Positions 35,854 through 44,409 of a stretch of 64,000 nucleotides of DNA are shown here, one piece after another. The stretch is taken from assembly GCA_039819785.1 (NCBI GenBank), contig JBCBRH010000002.1:62001-126000 (forward strand), written 5' to 3'. Both the position numbers and the translations under genes were made by a program. The notes beneath the pieces are model-generated. The model saw nothing but the letters and a program-made list of their open reading frames with translations, did not search any database and was not told where the DNA came from. Numbering within the stretch: position 1 is the stretch's first letter; each line of letters starts with the position of its first letter. The stretch is from JBCBRD01 sp039819785. Its GTDB lineage: Bacteria > Pseudomonadota > Alphaproteobacteria > Rhizobiales > Hyphomicrobiaceae.

Positions 35854-37422
35854 ATGATCCTGACACTGACCACAACGCACCAACCCGCCACCGATCTGGG
35901 TTTTTTGCTGCACAAAAACCCAGACCGGCTCCATCAAATGGATGTCGGCTTCGGTACGGCGCATCTGTTTTTTCCGGATGCGAAAACCGAACTCGCCACT
36001 TTTGCGATGGTGTTGGATATCGACGCCGTCGACCTCGTTCGTGGGCGAGGCGAAAAGGATCAAGGGCTTTTGCAGTCCTACGTGAACGACAGACCGTATG
36101 CGGTGTCTTCGTTCCTTTCGGTTGCCATTGCCAAGACGCTGCGCAATGCGTTGCAAGGGGCGTCAAAGGAACGGCAAGGGCTGGCGGATCAGGCCATTCC
36201 GTTGGAGGCGCAAGTCATGCCTTTGCCGGTACGTGGCGATGATGGAACGTTGCATCGGCTTTTTGGCCCGCTTGGCTATGAGATTGAGACCGAGACGATC
36301 CCGCTGGATGAGCAGTTGATCGAACTGGGTGATGCCTGGGCGCAGGGGCCTTACGTGAAGCTGACGTTGCGGGCGACGTGCCGGTTGCGGGATATGCTGG
36401 CGCATCTTTATGTGCTTATTCCCGTGCTTGATCGGCAGAAGCACTACTACGTGGACCGTCAGGAAATCGACAAGCTGATCGCGAAGGGTGAAGGTTGGCT
36501 GAAAGACCATCCCGAGCGCAGCTTTATTGCCCATCGCTACCTTCGCCAAAAGCGGTCATGGGCGCGCGAAGTGCTGGCGCGGATCGACGATGACGGCTCT
36601 GTGGTTGGGGCCGAAGTTGAGGTCGTGCCACGCGGCCAGGTTGACGCGACTGACGGCATTGCGGCGGGCGGCAATTCCGCCATTGCTGTAAGCCCGGCTG
36701 CTACGGGATCGATGTCTGATGATGGTGTGGCTGATCTAAAAACCGATGCAGCTGAACTGGCGCTCGAACAGCCGATACGGCTGCATGACCAGCGGCTTGA
36801 TACCGTGGCTGAAACGCTGCTGGCGCTTGGTGCGCGGCGTGTCCTCGACCTGGGCTGCGGATCGGGTAAACTCATGAAGCGGCTGATGCCGGAGCGGCAG
36901 TTCAAGGATATCGTCGGTGTCGATGTATCTTCGGTCAGTCTTGAGCGGGCTGAACGGCGGTTGCGTCTGGATCGTGTGCCGGACAAAGACAAAGGCCGCG
37001 TGCGCGTACTACTCGGCGCGCTGACCTATCGGGATCGACGGATCGAGGGGTTTGATGCTGCTGCCCTGGTCGAGGTGATCGAACACTTGGACGCCGAACG
37101 GCTGAATTCCATGGAACGTGCGGTGTTTGAATTTGCAAAGCCGTGGCACGTGATCGTGACGACGCCAAACCGTGAATACAACGCAAAATTCGAAGGACTG
37201 GAGGAGGGTGCCTTGCGCCATCCTGATCATCGCTTTGAATGGACACGGGATGAGTTTGCGGCATGGTGCGCGCGAGTTAGCGAGCGGTTCAATTATCAGG
37301 TTGCGATATCCGGTATTGGTGAGGAGGACCCACGGTTTGGTGCACCCTCGCAGATGGCGGTGTTCACGACCGTTCGGAAGTTGTCTGCCGAATCGTTGGT
37401 GACCGATGGGGGGCGCTCATGA
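35854..37422 (+). CDS. hen1: Hen1: 3'-terminal RNA ribose 2'-O-methyltransferase, RNA-repair partner of Pnkp
   Basis: 522 residues. ATG 35854 (MILTLTTTHQPATDLGFLLHK) follows GAGGTGG at 35839; this N-terminus is the family hallmark. The N-terminal half (about 1-240) is the domain that activates the ligase of Pnkp. After an acidic, Ala/Ser-rich linker (about 265-305), the methyltransferase half carries the SAM loop DLGCGSGKL near 331-339 and the metal-binding set E407, E410, H411 (VEVIEH), with H456/H459 (HPDHRFEW) as candidate fourth ligands. Bacterial Hen1 methylates the 2'-OH at the 3' end of a cleaved RNA before sealing, so the repaired bond cannot be cut again. Its stop overlaps pnkp by four bases. 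The linker is longer than I would expect for the family. Confidence 0.95.
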   Translation: MILTLTTTHQPATDLGFLLHKNPDRLHQMDVGFGTAHLFFPDAKTELATFAMVLDIDAVDLVRGRGEKDQGLLQSYVNDRPYAVSSFLSVAIAKTLRNALQGASKERQGLADQAIPLEAQVMPLPVRGDDGTLHRLFGPLGYEIETETIPLDEQLIELGDAWAQGPYVKLTLRATCRLRDMLAHLYVLIPVLDRQKHYYVDRQEIDKLIAKGEGWLKDHPERSFIAHRYLRQKRSWAREVLARIDDDGSVVGAEVEVVPRGQVDATDGIAAGGNSAIAVSPAATGSMSDDGVADLKTDAAELALEQPIRLHDQRLDTVAETLLALGARRVLDLGCGSGKLMKRLMPERQFKDIVGVDVSSVSLERAERRLRLDRVPDKDKGRVRVLLGALTYRDRRIEGFDAAALVEVIEHLDAERLNSMERAVFEFAKPWHVIVTTPNREYNAKFEGLEEGALRHPDHRFEWTRDEFAAWCARVSERFNYQVAISGIGEEDPRFGAPSQMAVFTTVRKLSAESLVTDGGRS

Positions 37423-39992
37423 GATTGGAGATCCCTGACTTCTGCCTGGTCGTATTGATCGGGACATCGGGCTCGGGCAAGTCCATGTTTGCCGCCAAAC
37501 ATTTCAAGCCGACCGAGATTGTGTCATCGGATGCCGCGCGGGGCGTCGTGAGCGATGATGAAACGGATCAGGATGCGACAGGCGATGCGTTCGATCTGGT
37601 GCATTATATTATCCGGACGCGTCTGAGCCGGCGGCGGCTCACTGTCGTTGATGCAACGAACGTGCGGCCTGAAGACCGGGCGGCACTGGTTCGGATCGCG
37701 CGTGAGAACCATGCGCTTGCGGTTGCGCTTGTCTTGAACCCCGGTGAGGACATTTGTCAGGCGCGCAACGTCGACAGGCCGGAACGGCAGTTTGGTCCGC
37801 ACGTGGTTCGCAACCAGACACGGACCATGAAACGGGGTTTGCGCGGGCTGGACAAAGAGGGGTTTCGCCAGTCGCATGAGTTTCGATCCGTCGAAAAGAT
37901 CGAGGCGGTCGAGATTGTCCGGGTGCCGCTTTGGGCAGACCGGCGCAGCGAGCACGGGCCGTTTGATATCATCGGTGATGTCCATGGATGTGCGGGTGAG
38001 TTGATCGCGCTGTTTGAAAAGATGGGCTACAGCGTCGCGCTCAACGGTGAAGGAGACAACCGGACAGTCACTTCAAGTACCCCTCAAGGCCGTCGTGCGG
38101 TGTTTGTCGGTGATCTGGTGGACCGCGGGCCACGCTCTCCGGATGTCTTGCGGATCGCGATGCATATGGCCGAACACGGTCAGGCGATCTGCGTGCCGGG
38201 CAATCACGACATCAAGCTGTTGCGCTGGCTGATGGGTCGTAATGTGAAGCTAACGCATGGGCTGGCTGAAACCGTCGAGCAGTTGTCCCATGAGCCTGAG
38301 GCGTTCAAGAAAACGGTTCAAAAATTTCTCGACAAGCTCGTTTCGCATGCCTGGCTAGAAGGCGGTACGCTGGCGGTCGCGCACGCAGGCATCAAGGAAG
38401 ACATGCTGGGGCGGGCCTCTGGCAAGATCCGCGAGTTTTGCTTGTACGGTGAGACGAGTGGGGAGACCGATGAATTCGGCCTGCCGGTTCGCTACAATTG
38501 GGCGGCCGAGTATCGTGGTGCTGCAACCATTGTTTACGGTCATACGCCCGTTCCGGAGGCGGAGTGGCTGAACAACACGTTGTGTGTTGATACTGGCTGT
38601 GTGTTTGGCGGGAAGCTGACGGCGTTGAGGTGGCCTGAGCGCGAGATTGTTTCCGTGCCGGCTCTCAAAACGCATGTCGAACCGATCAGACCGTTGTCGC
38701 ATCCCCCGGCGAGGCCCGGCGCTTCGCTGACCGCGCAAGCGCTCTATGACGATTTGCTGAACCTTGAAGATGTGACGGGCAAGCGGATCGTCTCCACGCG
38801 GCTTGGGCGTAGCGTTCAGGTACACGAGGCGAACGCGGCGGCGGCGCTGGAAGTGATGGCGCGATTTGCGGTTGATCCGAAGTGGCTGATTTATCTGCCC
38901 CCGACGATGAGCCCGTCTGAGACCAGTCAGGTGGAGGGGTATCTGGAGCGGCCGGAAGAGGCGTTTGGGTATTTCGAAAAGCAGGGTGTTCAATCCGTCG
39001 TTGTTGAAGACAAGCACATGGGTTCGCGTGCGGTTGCCGTGGTTTGCCGGGACCGTGATGTGGCCCTGCGGCGGTTTGGGGTCGCGAATGGTCAGACGGG
39101 GGCGATCTACACGCGAACAGGGCGACCGTTTTTCTCTGATCCGGTGATGACTGATGGGTTATTGGCGCGGCTTCGCCAGGGCGTGACGGATGCCGGGCTT
39201 TGGGACCTGTTGGAGACGGACTGGGTGTTGCTTGATGCCGAACTGATGCCATGGTCGGCGAAGGCCCAGGACCTCATTCGACAGCAGTATGCCGCGACCG
39301 GTTCGGCGGCGCGCGCGGGGCTTACGAAGGCCACTGCGTTGTTTCATCAGGCCGAGGCCCGCGGGCTTGAGACCGGGGATGCGGCGGCGCGTTTTCATGA
39401 ACGTGCCAAACGGTCAGAGTTGTTTGCGGAAGCCTACCGTCACTATTGCTGGCCCGTGACGTCATTGGATGATTACCGTTTTGCGCCGTTCCATCTGCTG
39501 GCCAGTGAGGGCGCGGTTCACACGGATAAAGACCATGTGTGGCACATGGATATGGTCGGACGGCTGGCCATTGGTGGTGACCCGGTTTTGATGCGCACAG
39601 ACCATCGTGTCGTTTCGCTGTCCGAAAGCGCCGAGCGCACGTCGGCTGCTGCTTGGTGGGATGAGCGGACGCAAAACGGCAGTGAAGGAATGGTTGTTAA
39701 ACCGCGCGACTTTATTGTCCGTGGACCCAAGGGCATGGTGCAGCCTGCGCTCAAATGCCGGGGCAAGTCCTATCTGCGGATCATTTATGGTCCCGAGTAC
39801 GATGTGCCGCGCAACCTTGAGCGGCTGCGGAAGCGTGGGCTTGGCCTTAAACGGTCGCTGGCGCTTCGAGAGTTTGTTCTTGGGCATGAGGGGCTGAACC
39901 GGTTCATTGACCGTGAACCCTTGCGGCGGGTCCACGAATGCGTTTTTGCGGTGTTGGCGCTGGAAAGCGAACCAGTCGATCCGCGGCTGTGA
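37419..39992 (+). CDS. pnkp: Pnkp: polynucleotide kinase-phosphatase-ligase, bacterial RNA repair
   Basis: 857 residues in three enzymatic parts. The kinase (1-170) has the P-loop GTSGSGKS at 15-22 and DATNVRPEDR. The metallophosphatase (about 180-480) has GDVHGC with Asp187/His189, GDLVDRGP near 232, GNHD near 262 and YGHTPVP. The C-terminal ligase/adenylyltransferase has EDKHMGSRAV with the adenylated Lys532, and later GMVVKP. The enzyme phosphorylates 5'-OH ends, removes 2',3'-cyclic or 3' phosphates, and seals RNA; the ligase needs Hen1. The last 100 residues form the module unique to the family. All key residues are present, so it should be active. Translationally coupled to hen1. Confidence 0.96.
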   Translation: MRLEIPDFCLVVLIGTSGSGKSMFAAKHFKPTEIVSSDAARGVVSDDETDQDATGDAFDLVHYIIRTRLSRRRLTVVDATNVRPEDRAALVRIARENHALAVALVLNPGEDICQARNVDRPERQFGPHVVRNQTRTMKRGLRGLDKEGFRQSHEFRSVEKIEAVEIVRVPLWADRRSEHGPFDIIGDVHGCAGELIALFEKMGYSVALNGEGDNRTVTSSTPQGRRAVFVGDLVDRGPRSPDVLRIAMHMAEHGQAICVPGNHDIKLLRWLMGRNVKLTHGLAETVEQLSHEPEAFKKTVQKFLDKLVSHAWLEGGTLAVAHAGIKEDMLGRASGKIREFCLYGETSGETDEFGLPVRYNWAAEYRGAATIVYGHTPVPEAEWLNNTLCVDTGCVFGGKLTALRWPEREIVSVPALKTHVEPIRPLSHPPARPGASLTAQALYDDLLNLEDVTGKRIVSTRLGRSVQVHEANAAAALEVMARFAVDPKWLIYLPPTMSPSETSQVEGYLERPEEAFGYFEKQGVQSVVVEDKHMGSRAVAVVCRDRDVALRRFGVANGQTGAIYTRTGRPFFSDPVMTDGLLARLRQGVTDAGLWDLLETDWVLLDAELMPWSAKAQDLIRQQYAATGSAARAGLTKATALFHQAEARGLETGDAAARFHERAKRSELFAEAYRHYCWPVTSLDDYRFAPFHLLASEGAVHTDKDHVWHMDMVGRLAIGGDPVLMRTDHRVVSLSESAERTSAAAWWDERTQNGSEGMVVKPRDFIVRGPKGMVQPALKCRGKSYLRIIYGPEYDVPRNLERLRKRGLGLKRSLALREFVLGHEGLNRFIDREPLRRVHECVFAVLALESEPVDPRL

Positions 39993-40089
39993 CGACGTGG
40001 TGTGGCGTTTTGCGAGCGCATACCGGTAGAGACTTGAGCTGAAAACGACGCATACGCCCGCCTATTCAATTGGTAAGGATGTTAACCGA

Positions 40090-40551
40090 ATGCCTGCTGC
40101 GGCTGCGCTTTATCTGAATGATACCGACATCGACTTTTCGCTTCACTTCAAGGACCTGAAGGAGGAAGGGTTGTGTTGCGGGCATCCGGAAGTCCTGCGC
40201 GCACAACTTGGAGATGAACGGGTTCGGTTTGATGTGCTGCATGGCAAGGCCATGGCGGACCATGTTGCAGGCTTTGCAAAGTACATCGAGACGCTGGATG
40301 AGGATGCCGGGCGGAAGACTGCGGCGATTGCCCTCTTGGATGATGTGGCGATTGTTTTGCGGCTGGTGACCGATGCTGAGTGGTCCGAGGAGATGTGGCA
40401 GGCGACGGGCATGGCAGCCGACACCCTCGATGGGCTGCTGTTTGCTTTCGACAGTATCATCATGCCCAGTGGCGTCGTGCTGGCCGGTCCATTGCGGAAA
40501 CAGCACGAAAGCATCCGTGATGTTGCCGATGATGACATCTTAGAAGATTGA
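40090..40551 (+). CDS. Hypothetical protein downstream of hen1-pnkp
   Basis: A 153-residue acidic protein that I do not recognise. It starts MPAAAALYLNDTDIDFSLHF, has a CCGHPEVLRAQLGDERVRFDVL segment split here only for reference, a DDVAIVLRLVTDAEWSEEMW helix-like region, and ends in an acidic tail (DVADDDILED). There is no signal peptide or membrane segment. The start lies 97 bp after pnkp on the same strand, so it may be read on the same transcript, but no overlap enforces this. hisS follows 200 bp later. Codon use looks like the neighbours. Confidence 0.65.
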   Translation: MPAAAALYLNDTDIDFSLHFKDLKEEGLCCGHPEVLRAQLGDERVRFDVLHGKAMADHVAGFAKYIETLDEDAGRKTAAIALLDDVAIVLRLVTDAEWSEEMWQATGMAADTLDGLLFAFDSIIMPSGVVLAGPLRKQHESIRDVADDDILED

Positions 40552-40755
40552 GCGAAAACAACCTCTTGTGGCGTTTTTGCTGTGAAGCGGGGGCAAAGTC
40601 TGCGTTTTACGGCTTTGCCTGTGGATTGCGAACCATGATATGGGCCGCGAGCCGGCGGGGCTTAGAGTGCTTATCACGGGCCTCCGACCGATTTGGCATC
40701 GCAAGGTGTCGAAAAGCTGCGCCCCGTATCACATCAAAGATCGACCTCATTCGTT

Positions 40756-42255
40756 ATGGCCAAGAAAAACAAAATCAAGCGACCGCTCGCGCGGCTGCCT
40801 AAAGGCTTTCGCGACTTCGAGGCGTTGGAGATCCGCGGCCTGAAGGCCATGCTCACGAAGATTGAGCAGGTTTACGAGAGCTATGGCTTCGAGCCGTTGG
40901 AGACGCCAGCATTTGAGTTTACCGATGCGCTTGGCAAGTTTCTTCCTGACCAGGACCGGCCGAATGCAGGTGTGTTTTCGCTGCAAGACGAAGACGACCA
41001 GTGGATGAGCCTGCGGTATGACCTGACGGCTCCGTTGGCGCGCTATGTTGCGCAGAACTTCGATACCGTGCCCAAGCCCTTCAGGCGCTATGCCACCGGA
41101 ACCGTATGGCGGAATGAGAAGCCTGGTCCAGGCAGGTTCCGTCAGTTCACGCAGTTCGATGCTGACACCGTTGGAACCGAAAGCATCGCTGCGGATGCAG
41201 AGATCTGCATGCTGGCTGCGGAGACACTCGAAGCGTTGGGATTTGAACGCGGCGAATACCGGATCCGTGTCAACAACCGCAAGCTTCTTGATGGCGTCTT
41301 GGAAAGCATCGGGATTGATGTTGATCCGGATGGGGCGGCTGCCGAGCAGCGTCTGACTGTGCTGCGAGCCGTCGACAAGCTGGACAGGCTCGGTGTTGAA
41401 GGTGTCACGATGCTGCTGGGTGACGGCCGCAAGGATGCGTCTGGGGATTTCACCAAGGGGGCGGGTCTTGAAGCAGAACGGATTGCAAGGATTGTTGAGT
41501 TCGTCAGTGCCGGCGAGGCAGTTGGCGGGACGCTGTTTGACACGCTTGGCGGGCTTGTTACTGGAAACGCGCGCGGAGAAGCGGGGCTTGCCGAACTTCA
41601 AAAAATCTATTCGCTGGTTCGCGCGGCAGGTTTTGATGAAGATCGGATTGCCATCGACCCGACGATCGTGCGCGGGCTCGATTACTATACAGGCCCGGTT
41701 TTCGAGGCTGAGCTGACCTTTGAAATCACCGATGACGATGGCCAGAAGATTCAGTTCGGTTCAGTTGGTGGCGGTGGACGATATGACGATCTTGTCGCGC
41801 GCTTTACGGGACGTCCTGCACCGGCGACCGGGTTTTCCATCGGTGTCTCGCGGTTGCAGGCCGCGCTTCAGGTCCTGGGACGGGCGACGGGCCCAGCGGT
41901 CCATGCACCTGTCGTGGTGATGGTCATGGATTACGATGATCTTCCACGCCATCAGGCTCTTGTGTCTCGTTTGCGGGCAGCTGGCGTCCGCGCGGAAATG
42001 TATCTTGGAACGTCGGGGCTAAAAGCGCAGATGAAATATGCCGACAAGCGCGGCGCGCCGTGTGTCGTGATCCAGGGGGAAGACGAGGTGGCCAAGGGTG
42101 AGGTTCAGATCAAGGACCTGATCGAGGGGGCCAAGGCGGCACAGAGCATCAAAGACAATGCGGAATGGAAAGAAGTGAGGCCAGCTCAGTTTTCCGTCCC
42201 GGTGGAAAGCCTTGAGCGCGCTGTACAGGATGTGTTGTCCCGGCATTCTGATTGA
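40756..42255 (+). CDS. hisS: Histidyl-tRNA synthetase HisS
   Basis: A 499-residue class II synthetase. After a basic N-terminus (MAKKNKIKRPLARLPKGFRD) come motif 2 (FRRYATGTVWRNEKPG), the histidine-specific GLDYYTGPVFE and motif 3 (ATGFSIGVSRL), then an anticodon-binding domain (about 405-480) with VVIQGEDEVAKGEV. It charges tRNA-His. ATG 40756 is the family start; a longer frame exists upstream. It forms a cluster with hisZ and hisG, whose products handle the first step of histidine synthesis. Confidence 0.95.
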   Translation: MAKKNKIKRPLARLPKGFRDFEALEIRGLKAMLTKIEQVYESYGFEPLETPAFEFTDALGKFLPDQDRPNAGVFSLQDEDDQWMSLRYDLTAPLARYVAQNFDTVPKPFRRYATGTVWRNEKPGPGRFRQFTQFDADTVGTESIAADAEICMLAAETLEALGFERGEYRIRVNNRKLLDGVLESIGIDVDPDGAAAEQRLTVLRAVDKLDRLGVEGVTMLLGDGRKDASGDFTKGAGLEAERIARIVEFVSAGEAVGGTLFDTLGGLVTGNARGEAGLAELQKIYSLVRAAGFDEDRIAIDPTIVRGLDYYTGPVFEAELTFEITDDDGQKIQFGSVGGGGRYDDLVARFTGRPAPATGFSIGVSRLQAALQVLGRATGPAVHAPVVVMVMDYDDLPRHQALVSRLRAAGVRAEMYLGTSGLKAQMKYADKRGAPCVVIQGEDEVAKGEVQIKDLIEGAKAAQSIKDNAEWKEVRPAQFSVPVESLERAVQDVLSRHSD

Positions 42256-42337
42256 TCAACCAAATTGAGTGATGGACTGAACTGCCAATCGAAATAGACG
42301 GCCCAAACGCTTTTGCGACGAGAGAACCTTAGCCTTT

Positions 42338-43534
42338 ATGTCAGCTGAAACGATCCGTGAATTTGAAGCGCTGGAAGCGCAGGCGCAAAAGCTGCTCGCT
42401 GGTTTTATCGCTGGTGGTCATGAAGCTGTGGCACCTGCACTCATTCAGCCCGCCGACATCTATCTTGATGTGATCGGTGAGACGTTGCGTGCGCGCACCT
42501 ATGTGTTTCAGGACCCCAACGGGGTTGAGCTTTGCCTGCGGCCTGACCTGACGGTGCCGACGTGCCTGTTGCATCTTGAGCGGGCTTTCAACGACGGGAG
42601 CACTGCCAAGTATTGCTACAACGGCACGGCGTTCCGTTTCCAACCCGCCGATGCCGACCGGGCGCATCCTCGCGAGTTTCGTCAACTTGGTATCGAGACG
42701 TTTGGTGGTGAGGATCGCGAACAGGTTGAGGCCGAGACTGTCGCACTGATCATTGAGGGCCTGCGTGAAGCCGGTCTGGCTGACTTCAATTTACGGATCG
42801 GGGACCTGGGTATCCTGCAAGCGGTCATGGACGGCGCGGACATGCCCCAGCGATGGCGGCAAAAACTGATGCATCAATTCTGGCGGCCTGATGCGTTTCG
42901 CGCCGAGCTGGAGCGACTTGCGAACCGGCCCAGTGCGGCGGCTGACGCGCTTGATCCAGAGCTCAGAAAACGCATCGAAGGTGCACCGCCAGCTGATGTT
43001 CAAAACATCCTTGCCGATTATCTTGAGGCTCAAAACATTGAGATGGTTGGCTCACGCTCACTGAATGAAATTGCCGAAAGTCTGGTCCTCATTCTGGAGG
43101 ACGCCCGCGCCGAACCCCTGGCACCTGAGACAGCCGACCTGATTACCAAATACATCGGTGTGAATGCCCGTGCGAAGGCAGCCGGGGCTCGCCTGAAGGA
43201 CTTGATGCGTGAACACAACGTCAATATTTCCGACGCGCTTGATACGTACCAGCGACGACTGGCTCTGCTGAAGGATGCCGGCGTCGACGTTGCCAAGGCC
43301 AATTTCTCAGCCGAGTTTGCACGATCGCTGGAGTACTACACCGGCTTTGTGTTCGAGATCATCACACCAACACTGAGTGACAAAAGTCCGGTTGCAGGCG
43401 GTGGCCGCTACGACAGCGTCTTGCGCTCCTGTGGGGCCAAGGAGGCCATTCCTGCGGCTGGAGCTGCCATCCATACCGAGAGATTGCTGGCTGCGGTCGT
43501 TGGTGCCAAGGCTTTGAATGGAGAAGCGACATGA
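42338..43534 (+). CDS. hisZ: ATP phosphoribosyltransferase regulatory subunit HisZ
   Basis: A 398-residue paralogue of the HisS catalytic core without the anticodon domain. It keeps the fold markers (LRPDLTVPTCLLHL, RQLGIETFG, AGGGRYD) but does not charge tRNA. HisZ activates the short form of HisG and is needed for its feedback control by histidine. The hisZ stop overlaps the hisG start by four bases, and the matching HisG is indeed short. Confidence 0.94.
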   Translation: MSAETIREFEALEAQAQKLLAGFIAGGHEAVAPALIQPADIYLDVIGETLRARTYVFQDPNGVELCLRPDLTVPTCLLHLERAFNDGSTAKYCYNGTAFRFQPADADRAHPREFRQLGIETFGGEDREQVEAETVALIIEGLREAGLADFNLRIGDLGILQAVMDGADMPQRWRQKLMHQFWRPDAFRAELERLANRPSAAADALDPELRKRIEGAPPADVQNILADYLEAQNIEMVGSRSLNEIAESLVLILEDARAEPLAPETADLITKYIGVNARAKAAGARLKDLMREHNVNISDALDTYQRRLALLKDAGVDVAKANFSAEFARSLEYYTGFVFEIITPTLSDKSPVAGGGRYDSVLRSCGAKEAIPAAGAAIHTERLLAAVVGAKALNGEAT

Positions 43535-44229
43535 GTGAGCGTCTCCAAATCGCGCTGCCGTCCAAAGGGCGGCTGATGGAACAGGCGATCGGTATTTTTG
43601 CAGATGGCGGCGTCATTGTTCAAAAGACGGGTAATGCGCGGGGCTATCGTGGCGAGATCGTCGACATGCCCGACGTTGACGTGATCTTTGTGTCCGCATC
43701 CGAGATTGCTGCCTATCTGCAATCGGGACGTGCGCATCTGGGTGTGACAGGTCAGGACCTGATTCAGGAACGGATGTCTGACTGGAACGAACGGGTCTCG
43801 ATTTTGAAACCGCTGGGTTTTGGTTTTGCCGACGTTGTCGTCGCGGTCCCGAAATGCTGGGTCGACGTTTCGACAATCGCGGACATCGATGAGATTGCAT
43901 CGCGGTTCCGGGATCGAAACGCGCGCTGGTTTCGTGTGGCAACGAAATACATCAACCTGTCGCGGGCCTACTTTGCCAAAAACGGATTTGCCGATTATCG
44001 CATCGTTGAGAGCCTGGGCGCTACTGAAGGCACGCCGATGGCAGGGACGGCGGACTTCATTGTCGATATCACGACAACGGGCAACACGCTGAAGGCCAAC
44101 GGTCTCAAGATCTTGGATGATGGCGTGATCTTGAAGTCCCAGGCATGCCTCGTCGCTTCGAATGAGGCGGAATGGTCCCCGAAGTTGCGACAGTTTCAAA
44201 ACGAGATCATGCAGAAGCTTGGCGTTTAG
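43531..44229 (+). CDS. hisG: ATP phosphoribosyltransferase catalytic subunit HisG, short form
   Basis: A 232-residue enzyme condensing ATP with PRPP, the first committed step of histidine synthesis. It begins LQIALPSKGRLMEQ and contains GTADFIVDITTTGNTLKANG, the PRPP-binding signature. The length shows that it lacks the C-terminal ACT-like regulatory domain of long HisG and must rely on HisZ, encoded just upstream. A dispersed palindrome follows the stop. Confidence 0.95.
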   Translation: MSERLQIALPSKGRLMEQAIGIFADGGVIVQKTGNARGYRGEIVDMPDVDVIFVSASEIAAYLQSGRAHLGVTGQDLIQERMSDWNERVSILKPLGFGFADVVVAVPKCWVDVSTIADIDEIASRFRDRNARWFRVATKYINLSRAYFAKNGFADYRIVESLGATEGTPMAGTADFIVDITTTGNTLKANGLKILDDGVILKSQACLVASNEAEWSPKLRQFQNEIMQKLGV

Positions 44230-44307
44230 AGCCTGTCAGGCTTAGGTGGTTGCGAACCTGCTTGGGTCGCCGCCTGCGCAATTTGGCAATCTCTACCCAC
44301 CGCCTAT

Positions 44308-44406
44308 AGAGACTGTTTGCTTTTCGTGGACCAGCAAAGCAGGCTCTAATCTCTTGATTTGGAGCATGTTCAGGAAAAGCGCGTACACTTTTCCTGAACA
44401 TGCTCT
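44308..44406. repeat. Dispersed palindromic element, copy 3
   Basis: This copy is closely related to copies 1 and 2 near the left edge and in the same orientation. The right module is the most perfect: 18 bases at 44362-44379 pair without mismatch with 44388-44405 around an 8-base loop. The left module starts AGAGACTGTTTGCTTTTCG. It sits between the convergent hisG and recQ genes, three bases from the recQ stop, where it could also stall transcription, although no T-run follows. Confidence 0.8.
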
Positions 44407-44409
44407 AGC

